64,000 nucleotides of DNA from Kitasatospora mediocidica KCTC 9733. GTDB lineage: Bacteria; Actinomycetota; Actinomycetes; Streptomycetales; Streptomycetaceae. Of this stretch, positions 9,677-17,715 are shown in pieces. Both the position numbers and the translations under genes were made by a program. Below the pieces are notes generated by a model, which searched no databases, had not been told where the DNA came from, and saw nothing but the letters and a program-made list of their open reading frames with translations. The stretch spans positions 1 through 64,000 of the forward strand of contig NZ_JQLN01000004.1 in assembly GCF_000744225.1 (NCBI RefSeq), written 5' to 3'. The stretch's first letter is position 1, and each line of letters opens with the position of its first letter.

Positions 9677-11041
9677 ATGCGCGGCGGGGCGCTCCTGGAG
9701 GCCGACTGGCGGCGCGAGACGCTTCGCACCAACCTGTGGCTGGTGCCGGTCGCCGAGGCACTCTGCGCCACCGGGCTGTTCGCACTCACGCTGCTGCTGG
9801 ACCGATCCGCCTACGACGGTCGGTTCGCGCTGCCCACCTGGGTGTTGAGCGGCACGGCAGACGCGGCACGGCAGATCCTGACGACGGTCGCCGCCGCGAT
9901 CATCACCGTGGTCGGGCTGGTCTTCTCGATCACCATCGTCGCACTGACGCTGGCATCGACCCAGTTCGGCCCCCGGATGCTGCGTAACTTCATTCGCGAC
10001 CGCGGCACCCAGCTGACCCTGGGCACCTTCGTGGCCACCTTCATCTACACCGTCCTGGTGCTGGTGGCGATCAGTCCGGGGCCGCACGGCGACTTCGTTC
10101 CGCACCTGTCGATCACCGTCGCGCTGGCCCTTACCCTGGTCGATCTCGCGATGCTGATCTACTTCATCAACCACATCGCCACGATGATCCAGCTCCCGCA
10201 GGTCATCGCGGGCATCGCCGGGGACCTCGCCCGTGCCATCGAGGCACAGGGCGGCGCCGATGCCGAGGTAGATGCAGGTGCAGGTAGCGGGCCTACCCGT
10301 GAGGTCCTGCTCGGGCGGATCACCGGGTCCGGTGCAGTGATCCCGACCCCGGCCAGCGGCTATCTCCAGTACATCCGGCACGAGCGGCTGATCCGGATCG
10401 CCGCCAAGTCCGACGCCGTGCTCCACCTCCCGTACCGGCCCGGACACTTCCTGGTCCAGGGGCAGCCGCTGGCGGTGGTCTGGCCGCCGGAGGCCGCCGC
10501 GCACGTGGCGCACCACCTGGCCCGGGGTCAGGTGACCGGGCCGTACCGGACGCTGACCCAGGATGTCTCCTTCGGCGTCGACCAGCTGGTCGAGATCGCC
10601 ATCCGCGCCCTCTCCCCCGCCGTCAACGACACCTTCACCGCGATGACCTGCATCGACTGGCTGGGCGACTGCCTGTGCCGGATCACCACCGGCTGGCACC
10701 CGCAGCACGTACACCGGGACCCGCGCGGCCGCATCCGGGTGATCGCCTACCAGGCCGACTACGACCGGCTGGTCCAGCGCGCCTTCGAGAAGATCCGGCA
10801 GTCCGCACTCGGCAATCCCGCCGTGATGATCCGCCAGCTGGACGCGCTCTACAAGATCCTTGAGCAGACCTCGATGCCGGACCGTCGCCAGGTCCTGCTG
10901 GATCAGGCCGCCATGATCCAGCGCGCCTGCCAGGCCTCGGTACCCGAGGAAGCCGACCGCCAGGACGTGCTGCGCCGCTACCAGGTGTTGCTCGCCCTCG
11001 ACGACGACACGGACCAGGGGCGTCTCGCGCCCGAGGATTGA
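9677..11041 (+). CDS. DUF2254 family membrane protein
   Basis: This 454-residue protein has four predicted membrane helices in the first 170 residues (for example ILTTVAAAIITVVGLVFSIT), followed by a soluble domain. The segment LASTQFGPRMLRNFIRDRGTQ and the later SFGVDQLVEIAIRALSPAVNDTFTA are characteristic of DUF2254. The function is not established; the architecture suggests a membrane stress or channel-like role. The ATG at 9677 is chosen; a GTG lies one codon earlier. It is convergent with the next gene. Confidence 0.88.
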   Translation: MRGGALLEADWRRETLRTNLWLVPVAEALCATGLFALTLLLDRSAYDGRFALPTWVLSGTADAARQILTTVAAAIITVVGLVFSITIVALTLASTQFGPRMLRNFIRDRGTQLTLGTFVATFIYTVLVLVAISPGPHGDFVPHLSITVALALTLVDLAMLIYFINHIATMIQLPQVIAGIAGDLARAIEAQGGADAEVDAGAGSGPTREVLLGRITGSGAVIPTPASGYLQYIRHERLIRIAAKSDAVLHLPYRPGHFLVQGQPLAVVWPPEAAAHVAHHLARGQVTGPYRTLTQDVSFGVDQLVEIAIRALSPAVNDTFTAMTCIDWLGDCLCRITTGWHPQHVHRDPRGRIRVIAYQADYDRLVQRAFEKIRQSALGNPAVMIRQLDALYKILEQTSMPDRRQVLLDQAAMIQRACQASVPEEADRQDVLRRYQVLLALDDDTDQGRLAPED

Positions 11042-11090
11042 CCGTCATCCGCTCGGAGAGCGGGCTCCGGCGCTGAGCCGCTGCAACCAC

Positions 11091-11774
11091 TCACGCCTGA
11101 GGCGGGTCCCCGACGGCGGCGGGGTCGAGGTCGAGCGCCGACTCCAGGACGTGGAGCACCGCCCGGCAGCAGTCGGCCGAGGCCGCACCGGAGGTCCAGC
11201 CGTCCCGCCGCCACACCACCAGGGTGTCGTCGGACACCCGCCAGTCGAAGGGCTCGGGCGCCGCCAGCAGCCTGCGCGTGGCCTGCGGCGTCAGCAGGGT
11301 GCGGGCCAGCTCCTCGTCCGGGGTCGCCACCCGGTGGGCGGCGTCGAAGGCCTGGTCACCGGTGGGGCATGTCGGGTACGCGGGAGCGTAGCCGACCCGT
11401 ACCGAGGAGAAGACCCGCTCGTGGTGCACCTCGATCGGCGTCAACCGCCGGGGCAGCTGGATCACAGCGACGCTGTACCAGTGCGCCGTACCGTTCTCCT
11501 GGCACGTGTACCCGAAGACCGTCGCGGGCAGCCCGGCGAAGCTCCCCCGGACGGCGTCCCGCACCCGCACCCGCTGCCCGTAGTGGAAGGGCGGCGCCGA
11601 CCAGGGCACCACCGACGGACCCACCTGCGGATCAGCGATGAAGTCGTGCGACGCGACCAGGTCGGCGGCCGCCTGCCGGCAGCGGTGCCCCGCACGCCAG
11701 CCTTCGATCCTGGGGGCCGAGAGAATCAGGCCCACCAGGCACAGGAACAGGAAGATCGGGATGACAACGCCCAT
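11091..11774 (-). CDS. Membrane-anchored protein of unknown function
   Basis: This 227-residue protein starts with one hydrophobic helix (VVIPIFLFLCLVGLILSA), followed by a soluble region with no motif that I recognise. The start at 11774 follows an AGAGGGAG ribosome site; the frame upstream is not coding-like. Residues such as HYGQRVRVRDAVRG and the WRVSDDTLVVWRRDG stretch suggest a folded beta-rich domain. It is convergent with the DUF2254 gene. Confidence 0.75.
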   Translation of the reverse strand: MGVVIPIFLFLCLVGLILSAPRIEGWRAGHRCRQAAADLVASHDFIADPQVGPSVVPWSAPPFHYGQRVRVRDAVRGSFAGLPATVFGYTCQENGTAHWYSVAVIQLPRRLTPIEVHHERVFSSVRVGYAPAYPTCPTGDQAFDAAHRVATPDEELARTLLTPQATRRLLAAPEPFDWRVSDDTLVVWRRDGWTSGAASADCCRAVLHVLESALDLDPAAVGDPPQA

Positions 11775-11881
11775 AGCGCACTCCCTCTGACCGGCCCATG
11801 CCACCGTGGACTGGGCGGTGCCGGAAGCGTAGGCCTGCGCCCAATGCGGGTCAATAGCATCACAGTTGGCGATTCCCGACC

Positions 11882-12075
11882 TTAACGCCGCATTGTCGCA
11901 GGAGCAGGTTCGAGGGTCTCGTGCCCAGGTCCGCCGGTGAGGGCGACCACCACCCGCTCGCACGCCTCCCAGACCTCACCGATACCGTGCTCCGCAGGAC
12001 GGCCCTGCAGCCGCTCGTCGACCAGGCCGGTCAGCCAGAGAGCAGGGCGAGCCGGAGCGGCGCGGCGCGCCCGGG
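11882..12075 (-). pseudogene. kdpD fragment (start of the USP-like domain)
   Basis: The minus strand reads LWLTGLVDERLQGRPAEHGI then GEVWEACERVVVALTGGPGH. These match the KdpD segment that is also visible in the damaged kdpD at about 450-620 (LWVAGRVDEGLRD and VWETRERVVVALTGGPEGE). The similarity stops on both sides and the frame ends 10 codons later. This is a second, diverged kdpD copy reduced to some 60 codons. Confidence 0.72.
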
Positions 12076-12159
12076 GACGCCGGCCGCGAACCGGGGGGCG
12101 GCGCGCCTGTCGGTCGTCGTAGTCACTGCACCTCTCTTGGTTCCTGGGGAACGCGTCGA

Positions 12160-12192
12160 GGGGCCCCGGCGCCATTGCGGCTCCGGGGCCCC
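12160..12192. terminator. GC-rich hairpin
   Basis: GGGGCCCCGG (12160-12169) pairs perfectly with CCGGGGCCCC (12183-12192), with a partial GCC/GGC extension in the loop. It lies in gene-poor DNA between the kdpD remnant and the permease remnant, so it may be a surviving terminator of a lost gene. Confidence 0.5.
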
Positions 12193-12899
12193 GAAGGGGA
12201 ACAACACCATCTACCGGCCTGGGCCGGGTTCCTTGTTCCGCAACTCCCCAGGCGTGGGGGTGTGCGGGGATCGCGTATGCGTGACCGGAAACCACCGTCC
12301 TCGTACTCAAAAGGGGGTCTGCGGTGTCCGCCCGGGTGAATGCCTCACGGGCCGGGCGATCCTGATGGCGCTCTGTCCCTCCGTTCATCCTCTGTACGGA
12401 CTGAAACTGAACTGCTCGGTACTGCTGAACTTCCATCACCTGGTCCGACAGCCAGCCCCGTTGCCCGTCCTGCACTTTCCCTGGCTTGGAACCCCACTGC
12501 CGGACTCCCAGCACGCGCGCCCGCAGCCTGGCGCCTTCACTGGGATACCGCGTATCGCGACTGCTGGTACCACTCGACTCAACTTCACCTGCTGGTACTG
12601 CACCTGCACTACAGCGGTACCGCTGACCGTGACCCCTGATCACTGCGGGCCACCTGGCCCGGCCGCCGGTCCTGTCGCCTTACTTCACCTGCTCTGGCTT
12701 CAGGGCCCCACGACCGTGCCGACCTGCGAACTTCTGCCCTGCTGCCCGCCAGTTCATGTCTGGCGGGTACCGCTTGACTGCGTCTACGGGAGAAACACTA
12801 ACCACAACACTGAGCAATGTCTACTCCAGCCAGCACAGATTTCTCGGTGTTCGAAGGAGAGGTAATCTGCGCCCCGCAGAACGGACGGTCCGCACCCGC
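12193..12899. other. 700-base gene-free stretch of lower GC
   Basis: No supported gene is seen. The base composition is visibly less GC-biased than the surroundings (about 12380-12800), and short CTGGTAC and CACCTGC words recur. A single CTCCCCAGGCGTGGGGGTG hairpin near 12244 superficially resembles a type I-E CRISPR repeat but is not repeated. It may be foreign or heavily decayed DNA. Confidence 0.45.
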
Positions 12900-13166
12900 G
12901 GCCCGGGACAACGAGCGCAGCACGGACCGGAGGCGACCGGTTCCTGCGCCACAGCAGCATGTCGAGGGATCCGGTGTAGGTGAGTTCGGGGGCCGATGTT
13001 CACCCCCAAGGAGCACCGCGAGCAGCGCGCCCGGACCGGCGGGGGTGGTGCGGTGCCGGCCCAGTGCGCGGGCGGCCAACGTGAGGGCGCCCGCCGGTGC
13101 AGCCCACGCGGGGTTCACCCCGACCACAGAGGTCGGGACGAACCCGGCGAGGGCGCCGGGCAACAG
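12900..13166 (-). pseudogene. C-terminal fragment of an ArsB/CitMHS-type permease, frameshifted
   Basis: On the minus strand VVGVNPAWAAPAGALTLAAR and AGPGALLAVLLG read in one frame. The continuation GVNIGP, then LTYTGSLDMLLWRRN, requires frame changes near 13005 and 12995. This is the last-helix signature of the ArsB/NhaD/CitMHS transporter superfamily (GVNIGPNLTYTGSL type). The N-terminal ten or so helices are absent, so it is a remnant. Confidence 0.65.
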
Positions 13167-13421
13167 ACGAGGGCGAAGAGCGGCGGCTCGGGCCTCTCGG
13201 GGTGGGCGGGGACTCACACGCGGACGGCGTGATCGGCCTCCCACTGATCTGGCGATCCATTAGCCGGACAGGAAGTCGTCCCCACAGCGGATACATCGCC
13301 CGCCTCCTCACGCCCGGCTCCAAGGGGTCTGGGCTGGGTGCCGCAGCGGAGGTGGGCCGGCGCACCGCGAGATGGTGCTCCGGTCCAGCGGCGCCGCGTC
13401 GCACGACTTGGTGCGGCCGCA

Positions 13422-13847
13422 TCAGCCCCCGCGCTTGATCTGGATCTGTCGGGCGGTCGGCTTCCCGGTGTCCAGGGGCACCTTCACGGCGAGGACGCCG
13501 TCGGCGTACGTTGCGCTGACGTCTTCTTCCTTCGCCCGGCTCGGCAGCTGGACGGTGCGCTGGAACGAGCCGTAGCGGAACTCGGACCGGTCCTTGTCCC
13601 GGTGCTCCTCGCTGCGTTCGGCCCGGATGGTCAGGACGCCGTCCTGCACGGTGATCTCGGCGTCCTTACCCGGGTCGATGCCCGGCAGTTCGGCCTGGAT
13701 CACATACGCGCCGTCCTGTTCGAACTCCTCCACGCGGATGTGCTGCTGGTCAGTGGGCCGAAGGAACGGCAGCCCTTCGAACCATTCGGGCAGGTCCGGG
13801 TGCCACGCGGTGTGCGGGAGCCTCTTTCGCATGATGTCGCCGGCCAT
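13422..13847 (-). CDS. Hsp20 / alpha-crystallin family small heat-shock protein
   Basis: This 141-residue protein has the alpha-crystallin domain at about residues 36-140: IRVEEFEQDGAYVIQAELPG, DGVLTIRAERSEE, RYGSFQRTVQLPS and ATYADGVLAVKVPL. Small heat-shock proteins hold unfolding proteins for refolding by DnaK/GrpE. The start is set by a GGAGAAGGGAG ribosome site. It is the only intact member of a dnaK-grpE-hsp20 order here, as its upstream partners are broken. Confidence 0.94.
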   Translation of the reverse strand: MAGDIMRKRLPHTAWHPDLPEWFEGLPFLRPTDQQHIRVEEFEQDGAYVIQAELPGIDPGKDAEITVQDGVLTIRAERSEEHRDKDRSEFRYGSFQRTVQLPSRAKEEDVSATYADGVLAVKVPLDTGKPTARQIQIKRGG

Positions 13848-13872
13848 CAGGGTCTCCCTTCTCCTTGCTGAT

Positions 13873-14366
13873 TCAGCCGTTACCCGAGGGCTCGTTCTTC
13901 GGGCCGTCGGATGTCGGTCGGTTCTCCGTGTCTGCTGCCTGTGCGGGTGGTTCGCTGACCCGGACCTGGGCCGGGCGCAGGAGGTGTTCGCCGACCCGGT
14001 AACTGGGTCGACGGTGTCCAGCACCGGGAGCAGTGCTGTGAGCACGTTGACGAGGGCGATCTCGCGCACCGCGAGCCGGTCGCGCCGAATCCGCTTGCGG
14101 TAGTTGCCATACTCCGCCTTGAGTCGCTGCAGGTCGGCCGTGCGCTCGGCGAGTTGCTCCTCCAGCGCGGCGGTCCGGTCCGTGTCGCCCAGGAGATGGC
14201 CGCCGCTCTCGCGTCCGGGTCCCTTCTTCCTCTCCTCGTCCTCGTGCTTCGCCTTCTCGGGCTCCCTCAGCTGGAGGGTGTCCGGGTCGATGCGCCGCCT
14301 GTCGTGGATCACCGCTGGGGGCCGCTGCTTGGACTCGGGACGCTCAGGGCTCGCGGGCCGGCTCAT
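13873..14366 (-). pseudogene. grpE with an internal out-of-frame deletion
   Basis: The first 110 or so codons encode a GrpE coiled-coil region (EEQLAERTADLQRLKAEYGN then YRKRIRRDR and NVLTALLPVLD). At about 14000-14011 the sequence jumps to the GrpE C-terminal beta domain (YRVGEHLLRPAQVRVSEP) in a different frame, losing roughly 60-80 residues. The original tail still ends in a stop at 13873-13875. GrpE is the DnaK nucleotide-exchange factor; this copy cannot make it. Confidence 0.82.
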
Positions 14367-14530
14367 CGCGCCTCTCCTCTCTGGCGCTCGTCGTCGACGA
14401 TCTCTGCGTCGACGACCTCGTCCTCGTCCGGCCCGGCGCCGGCCGCCGGCCCGCCGCCCGCAGCGCCCTGGGCCTGGGCATACAGGGCGCTGCCGATCGA
14501 CTGCGGCACCTGGGGACCGACCGGACGGCT
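14363..14530 (-). pseudogene. C-terminal tail of a dnaK gene
   Basis: The minus strand encodes VPQSIGSALYAQAQGAAGGG, a Gly/Ala linker, then DEDEVVDAEIVDDERQRGEA and a stop that overlaps the grpE ATG as ATGA. The EVVDAEIVDDE ending is the DnaK C-terminal signature. Everything upstream of this last 50 codons is missing. The retained overlap shows that the ancestral order was dnaK-grpE-hsp20. Confidence 0.75.
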
Positions 14531-14579
14531 TACCCCGCTGCCTCACTGCCCGCTCCTCGTGACATGCGCACGGCAGAGT

Positions 14580-14593
14580 CTTGTCAAGACAAG
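14580..14593. promoter_or_regulatory. Short inverted repeat, possible operator
   Basis: CTTGTC-AA-GACAAG is a perfect 6-bp inverted repeat with a 2-base spacer. It sits just upstream of the dnaK remnant, where a heat-shock operator would be expected. It does not fit CIRCE or the HspR HAIR consensus. Confidence 0.3.
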
Positions 14594-14888
14594 GGGCTTG
14601 AGGTATCACAATTTTGTGTGGCAAGACCTGCCGACGCGAAGGACGATCGACTGCCGAGCATCCCGGCGCCGCGCAGGCCGGATCCAGATCTGCCCGGCCC
14701 GGACCATACCGTCGCGGTAGGAGAGGTCAAGGGCCATGAATGGTGACATCCGGACCGGGCGACCGCACACGGTGCCCTCGCGCACACGGTGCGGCGACAA
14801 CCTCACACGGCCATCGCGCCCCACGGCGCCCCCGCAAGGGACAGGGCCAGAGGGCCGATGAGCCGGACGGGCACGGGGAGGTGCCGTC
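14594..14888. other. Intergenic region before the STAS gene
   Basis: The region is short of 300 bases and holds no convincing gene. A minus-strand open stretch at about 14606-14740 (MALDLSYRDGMVRAGQIW) has a plausible look but no recognised family and no clear ribosome site, so it is not called. The promoter of the STAS gene must lie here. Confidence 0.35.
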
Positions 14889-15269
14889 ATGGACTTGAAG
14901 CTGACATCAGGACGTCGGTACGGATGGTCTGTCGTGCATGTGGAGGGCGAACTCGACATCGCCACAGCCGACCAGCTGAGCGAACGCCTCAAGCGGGACC
15001 TTGACCGCCGGGGTCCGCGAGCACGCCTGGTCGTCGACCTTTCCGGCCTCGAGTTCTGCGATGCCAGCGGCCTGCGGGCCCTCCTGGAGGCCGACACCAC
15101 CGCCCGTCGGCTGGGCGGGCAACTGCGCCTGGCCATCCCTGAAGGGCGAGTGCTGCGCGTCGTCCGGCTGACCGGACTGGACCAGGTGCTTCCCGTGTTC
15201 CCCACCCTGCACGACGCCACCGTCCGCAGCTCCCCCGAAAAGAGCGTCACGGCGGGCGTGCCGAGGTGA
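14889..15269 (+). CDS. STAS-domain anti-sigma factor antagonist
   Basis: This 126-residue protein is a complete STAS domain: VVHVEGELDIATADQLSERL, then ARLVVDLSGLEFCDASGLRA, with the expected Ser of the D-A-S-G-L phosphorylation loop, and QLRLAIPEGRVLRVVRLTGL. Such proteins bind an anti-sigma kinase in partner-switching control of stress sigma factors. A GGGGAGG ribosome site fixes the ATG. The stop overlaps the possible GTG of the next gene, so the two are probably co-translated. Confidence 0.9.
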   Translation: MDLKLTSGRRYGWSVVHVEGELDIATADQLSERLKRDLDRRGPRARLVVDLSGLEFCDASGLRALLEADTTARRLGGQLRLAIPEGRVLRVVRLTGLDQVLPVFPTLHDATVRSSPEKSVTAGVPR

Positions 15270-15274
15270 TCACG

Positions 15275-15739
15275 ATGGCACGGGGACCATACCGGCCGGA
15301 TCCCTACGCGGTGCTGGGGGTTCAGCCGTCGGCGTCCGCGCGGCAGATCACTTCGGCCTACCGGGACCTGGTGCGGATGCTGCACCCCGACACCGCTCTT
15401 GAGGAGCCGACAGTGTCCGCACAGCGGCTCGGCGAGGTGGTGGCCGCCTACGAGATCCTGCACGATCCCGCCCGCCGGGCCGCCTGCGACGTCGCCCGGA
15501 GTGCCGCCCCGACATCTTGGACGGCGAGGTCGGTACCGGTGCCGGTGGTCCACGTCGGGTCCCAGCCGCAGGGCCGTCGGGATGTGCCGCACACCGTCCG
15601 CGAATGGGACAGGACCGGGTCTCTGGGCACTCTCCTGTGGGCGGGCCCCGTCCGAACGCAGGGTGTGCTTCCTCCCCCGGACGACATCACTTCGGTGCTG
15701 CCGCGGTGGCTCTGGCAGGGGGATCCGTGGCTGCCGTGA
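15275..15739 (+). CDS. J-domain (DnaJ-like) protein
   Basis: Residues 9-70 form a J domain: DPYAVLGVQPSASARQITSA, the essential HPD in MLHPDTAL, and the VVAAYEILHDPARRAA helix. The remaining 85 residues are Pro/Arg-rich without a zinc finger, so this is a type III J-protein that would stimulate an Hsp70. ATG 15275 is chosen; GTG 15266 overlaps the previous stop and is an alternative. Its local Hsp70 partner is reduced to a tail. Confidence 0.83.
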   Translation: MARGPYRPDPYAVLGVQPSASARQITSAYRDLVRMLHPDTALEEPTVSAQRLGEVVAAYEILHDPARRAACDVARSAAPTSWTARSVPVPVVHVGSQPQGRRDVPHTVREWDRTGSLGTLLWAGPVRTQGVLPPPDDITSVLPRWLWQGDPWLP

Positions 15740-15770
15740 GCGGCGCGCCTGAGACCCGCACCTTGGACCC

Positions 15771-16085
15771 TCACAGACCGGCGACCGGACCGATGTAGAC
15801 GAGGCGGGACGCTGCCTGCTGGGCGAGGCGCAGATGAGTGACAGCCTCTCCCAGCGCGGCGATGGTTTCGCCGAACTCGCGGGCCACCTCCGCCCGCCGG
15901 TCGAGCGGCAGGGGCGGGTCTTCCAGGACAGCGAGGTGTTCCGGGCTGATCGCGTTCAGACCCGCGGCGAACTGGTGCAGGACCTGCGGGAACTGTTCCA
16001 GCAGACCTGCGAGGGCCCCAACGGTGTGGTGGACGTCCGACGGATAGGGGTAGGCGTCGGGGCGCCGAGTCTGCCGGGCGGTCAC
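15771..16085 (-). CDS. Small hypothetical protein
   Basis: About 104 residues from GTG 16085, mainly amphipathic helices (VHHTVGALAGLLEQFPQVLH, RAEVAREFGETIAALGEAVT, HLRLAQQAASRLVYIGP). The helical pattern and codon bias favour real coding, but no motif is recognised and the ribosome site is weak. The frame stays open upstream with poorer character, so the start is uncertain. Confidence 0.5.
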   Translation of the reverse strand: MTARQTRRPDAYPYPSDVHHTVGALAGLLEQFPQVLHQFAAGLNAISPEHLAVLEDPPLPLDRRAEVAREFGETIAALGEAVTHLRLAQQAASRLVYIGPVAGL

Positions 16086-16347
16086 TGGTGGACCGGGGCA
16101 AGCAGGGACGGAAACGCTCCGTCGCGTCCGATCTCCAACGCCCCGGCCAACCGGAACCTCGCGGTGATCTCCGGCTTCGGGCCCCGCCCAGCCCTGGACG
16201 CCGAACGCCGCTGCCTCCACGTAGGCGCGCAACCGCACGCCGCCCCCGCGGCACTTTGCGGTTCCAGGAAGCGAGCGCCGTCACGGATGCGCAAACCCTT
16301 GCGTCCCCGCATGACCTGGTTCAGCCCGCCGCCCACCTGCGCGGCGT

Positions 16348-17715
16348 TCATCCGGCGAGAAGATCGACGTTGCCGTCGAACTGCCAGAGCGGGTTCGGCA
16401 CCGCCTTTCCCGCGGTGACGATCAGGAAGTAGCCGTTCACCTCCACCGGTCCGTCTCCGTCGGCGATGTAGCGCCCGTTCGGGCTGACATCGAGCTGGTA
16501 GATGGCCTGGGCGGCGACGTTGTACCCGGGGACGGTCCAGGAAACGGTGCAGCGCCAGTCGTTCCCGGGGCCCTCCTGTGCGCCGAGCCCTTCGCTCTTG
16601 TCACACATCGCGGACGTCTGCAACTGGGCTTCGGTGACCGGCGGCTGGCGCATCTGCGCCTGCTGGAACCGGTAGAGGTGGGCGAAGACCGTCGCCACCG
16701 ACTGCTGCACCTTGTCCTGGGTGATGCCGGAGCCGCCTGCTCCGGTCGCCACCGCGACCACACCGACCGTCGCGGCCAGCACGCCGGCCAGCGGCAGGGC
16801 ACCCAGCGTCAGCACCCGGCGTCCGGCGCCGTCGTTGTTCAGGTTGGTGAAGTCCCGGCGGCGGAAGAGCAGGTAGGCCAGGGCCGTCGCGACGACCGCC
16901 CACAGCAGGCTGACCCCGACACCGATCAGCAGTGGCCCGAGTTGCTGGGGATCGGCGAAGAGGCCGTTCCAGGAGATGAAGGCGTAACCGGGCAGCGCCA
17001 GGCGCACCGCGACCGGCAGCGGCAGCATCTGCACGACCTGCATCCCGAGGCCGGCGAGCATGGGCAGCAGCAGGCCCATCGGGGACCGGCCCAGGGCGAC
17101 GGACCCGAGCAGCCCGATGGCCGCCAGGGCGAGCGTCGGCGCCAGCACGCAGACCCAGGCCAGTAGGACCTTGCCGGCCGCGTCCCCGCCGGTGAGCAGG
17201 TGGCCGTCCAGCCCGACCAGCGGCTGGTTTCCCTCCGCGAGCAGTCCGCCGACCGCGCTGGAGACGGCCAGGCCCGCCACCAGCAGCCCGATCACGGTGA
17301 GACTGGCGATCGCCTTGGCCGCGAAGATCCGCCGGTGTGAGCGGACCGCGATGAGCAGATGGCGCCAGGTGCCGAGCCGGTCCTCGGAGGCGAACACGTC
17401 GCCGGCGACCATGGACGTGACCAGCGGCAGCGCCCACGTGCCGGCGACGCCGAGCACCACCAACGACCCGGCCCAGCCGGTGGCGTGCATCCACCGGCCG
17501 AACAGGGTGTCCGACGGCAGCGTGCTCTGCTGGTCGACCGCGAAGACCAGCAGGCCGGGACCGAGCCAGCACAACCCGATCAGCAGGCGCACCCGCCAGG
17601 CGGAGAACTGCTTGACCAACTCGAAGCGGAGGATGCGGGCCACCGGGGTGGGGCGCGCGGACGCCGTCCCGGCCCCTGTCCCAGTGGCGGGGGCGTAAGC
17701 GGCGGTCGCGGTCAT
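16348..17715 (-). CDS. ABC transporter permease, ABC-2 type
   Basis: This 455-residue membrane protein has about six to eight helices. Its N-terminal RILRFELVKQFSAWRVRLLI is typical of ABC-2 permeases, and helices such as GTWALPLVTSMVAGDVFASE follow. After the last helix (about residue 315) comes a 120-residue extracytoplasmic domain with two Cys (SAMCDKSEG, DWRCTVSW). The start overlaps the stop of the ATPase gene as ATGA, so the two are coupled. The substrate is unknown. Confidence 0.85.
   Translation of the reverse strand: MTATAAYAPATGTGAGTASARPTPVARILRFELVKQFSAWRVRLLIGLCWLGPGLLVFAVDQQSTLPSDTLFGRWMHATGWAGSLVVLGVAGTWALPLVTSMVAGDVFASEDRLGTWRHLLIAVRSHRRIFAAKAIASLTVIGLLVAGLAVSSAVGGLLAEGNQPLVGLDGHLLTGGDAAGKVLLAWVCVLAPTLALAAIGLLGSVALGRSPMGLLLPMLAGLGMQVVQMLPLPVAVRLALPGYAFISWNGLFADPQQLGPLLIGVGVSLLWAVVATALAYLLFRRRDFTNLNNDGAGRRVLTLGALPLAGVLAATVGVVAVATGAGGSGITQDKVQQSVATVFAHLYRFQQAQMRQPPVTEAQLQTSAMCDKSEGLGAQEGPGNDWRCTVSWTVPGYNVAAQAIYQLDVSPNGRYIADGDGPVEVNGYFLIVTAGKAVPNPLWQFDGNVDLLAG

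Noticed and set aside
12240..12275. CRISPR repeat-like hairpin (CTCCCCAGGCGTGGGGGTG)
   Set aside because: Resembles a type I-E repeat but occurs once, with no regularly spaced copies and no cas genes in the window.
12817..13263. Plus-strand open frame of 148 codons
   Set aside because: Composition is Arg/Pro/Ala-rich with no helix or motif pattern, and it lies antisense to the permease remnant.
14580..14593. HspR (HAIR) or CIRCE heat-shock operator
   Set aside because: The dyad CTTGTC-AA-GACAAG has neither the spacing nor the half-site of either element, so it was only listed as an unassigned repeat.
14606..15592. Long minus-strand open frame across the STAS and J-protein genes
   Set aside because: It is antisense to two well-supported genes and shows only Arg/Ser/Pro-rich shadow composition. 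Its last 50 codons look slightly better but match nothing known to me.
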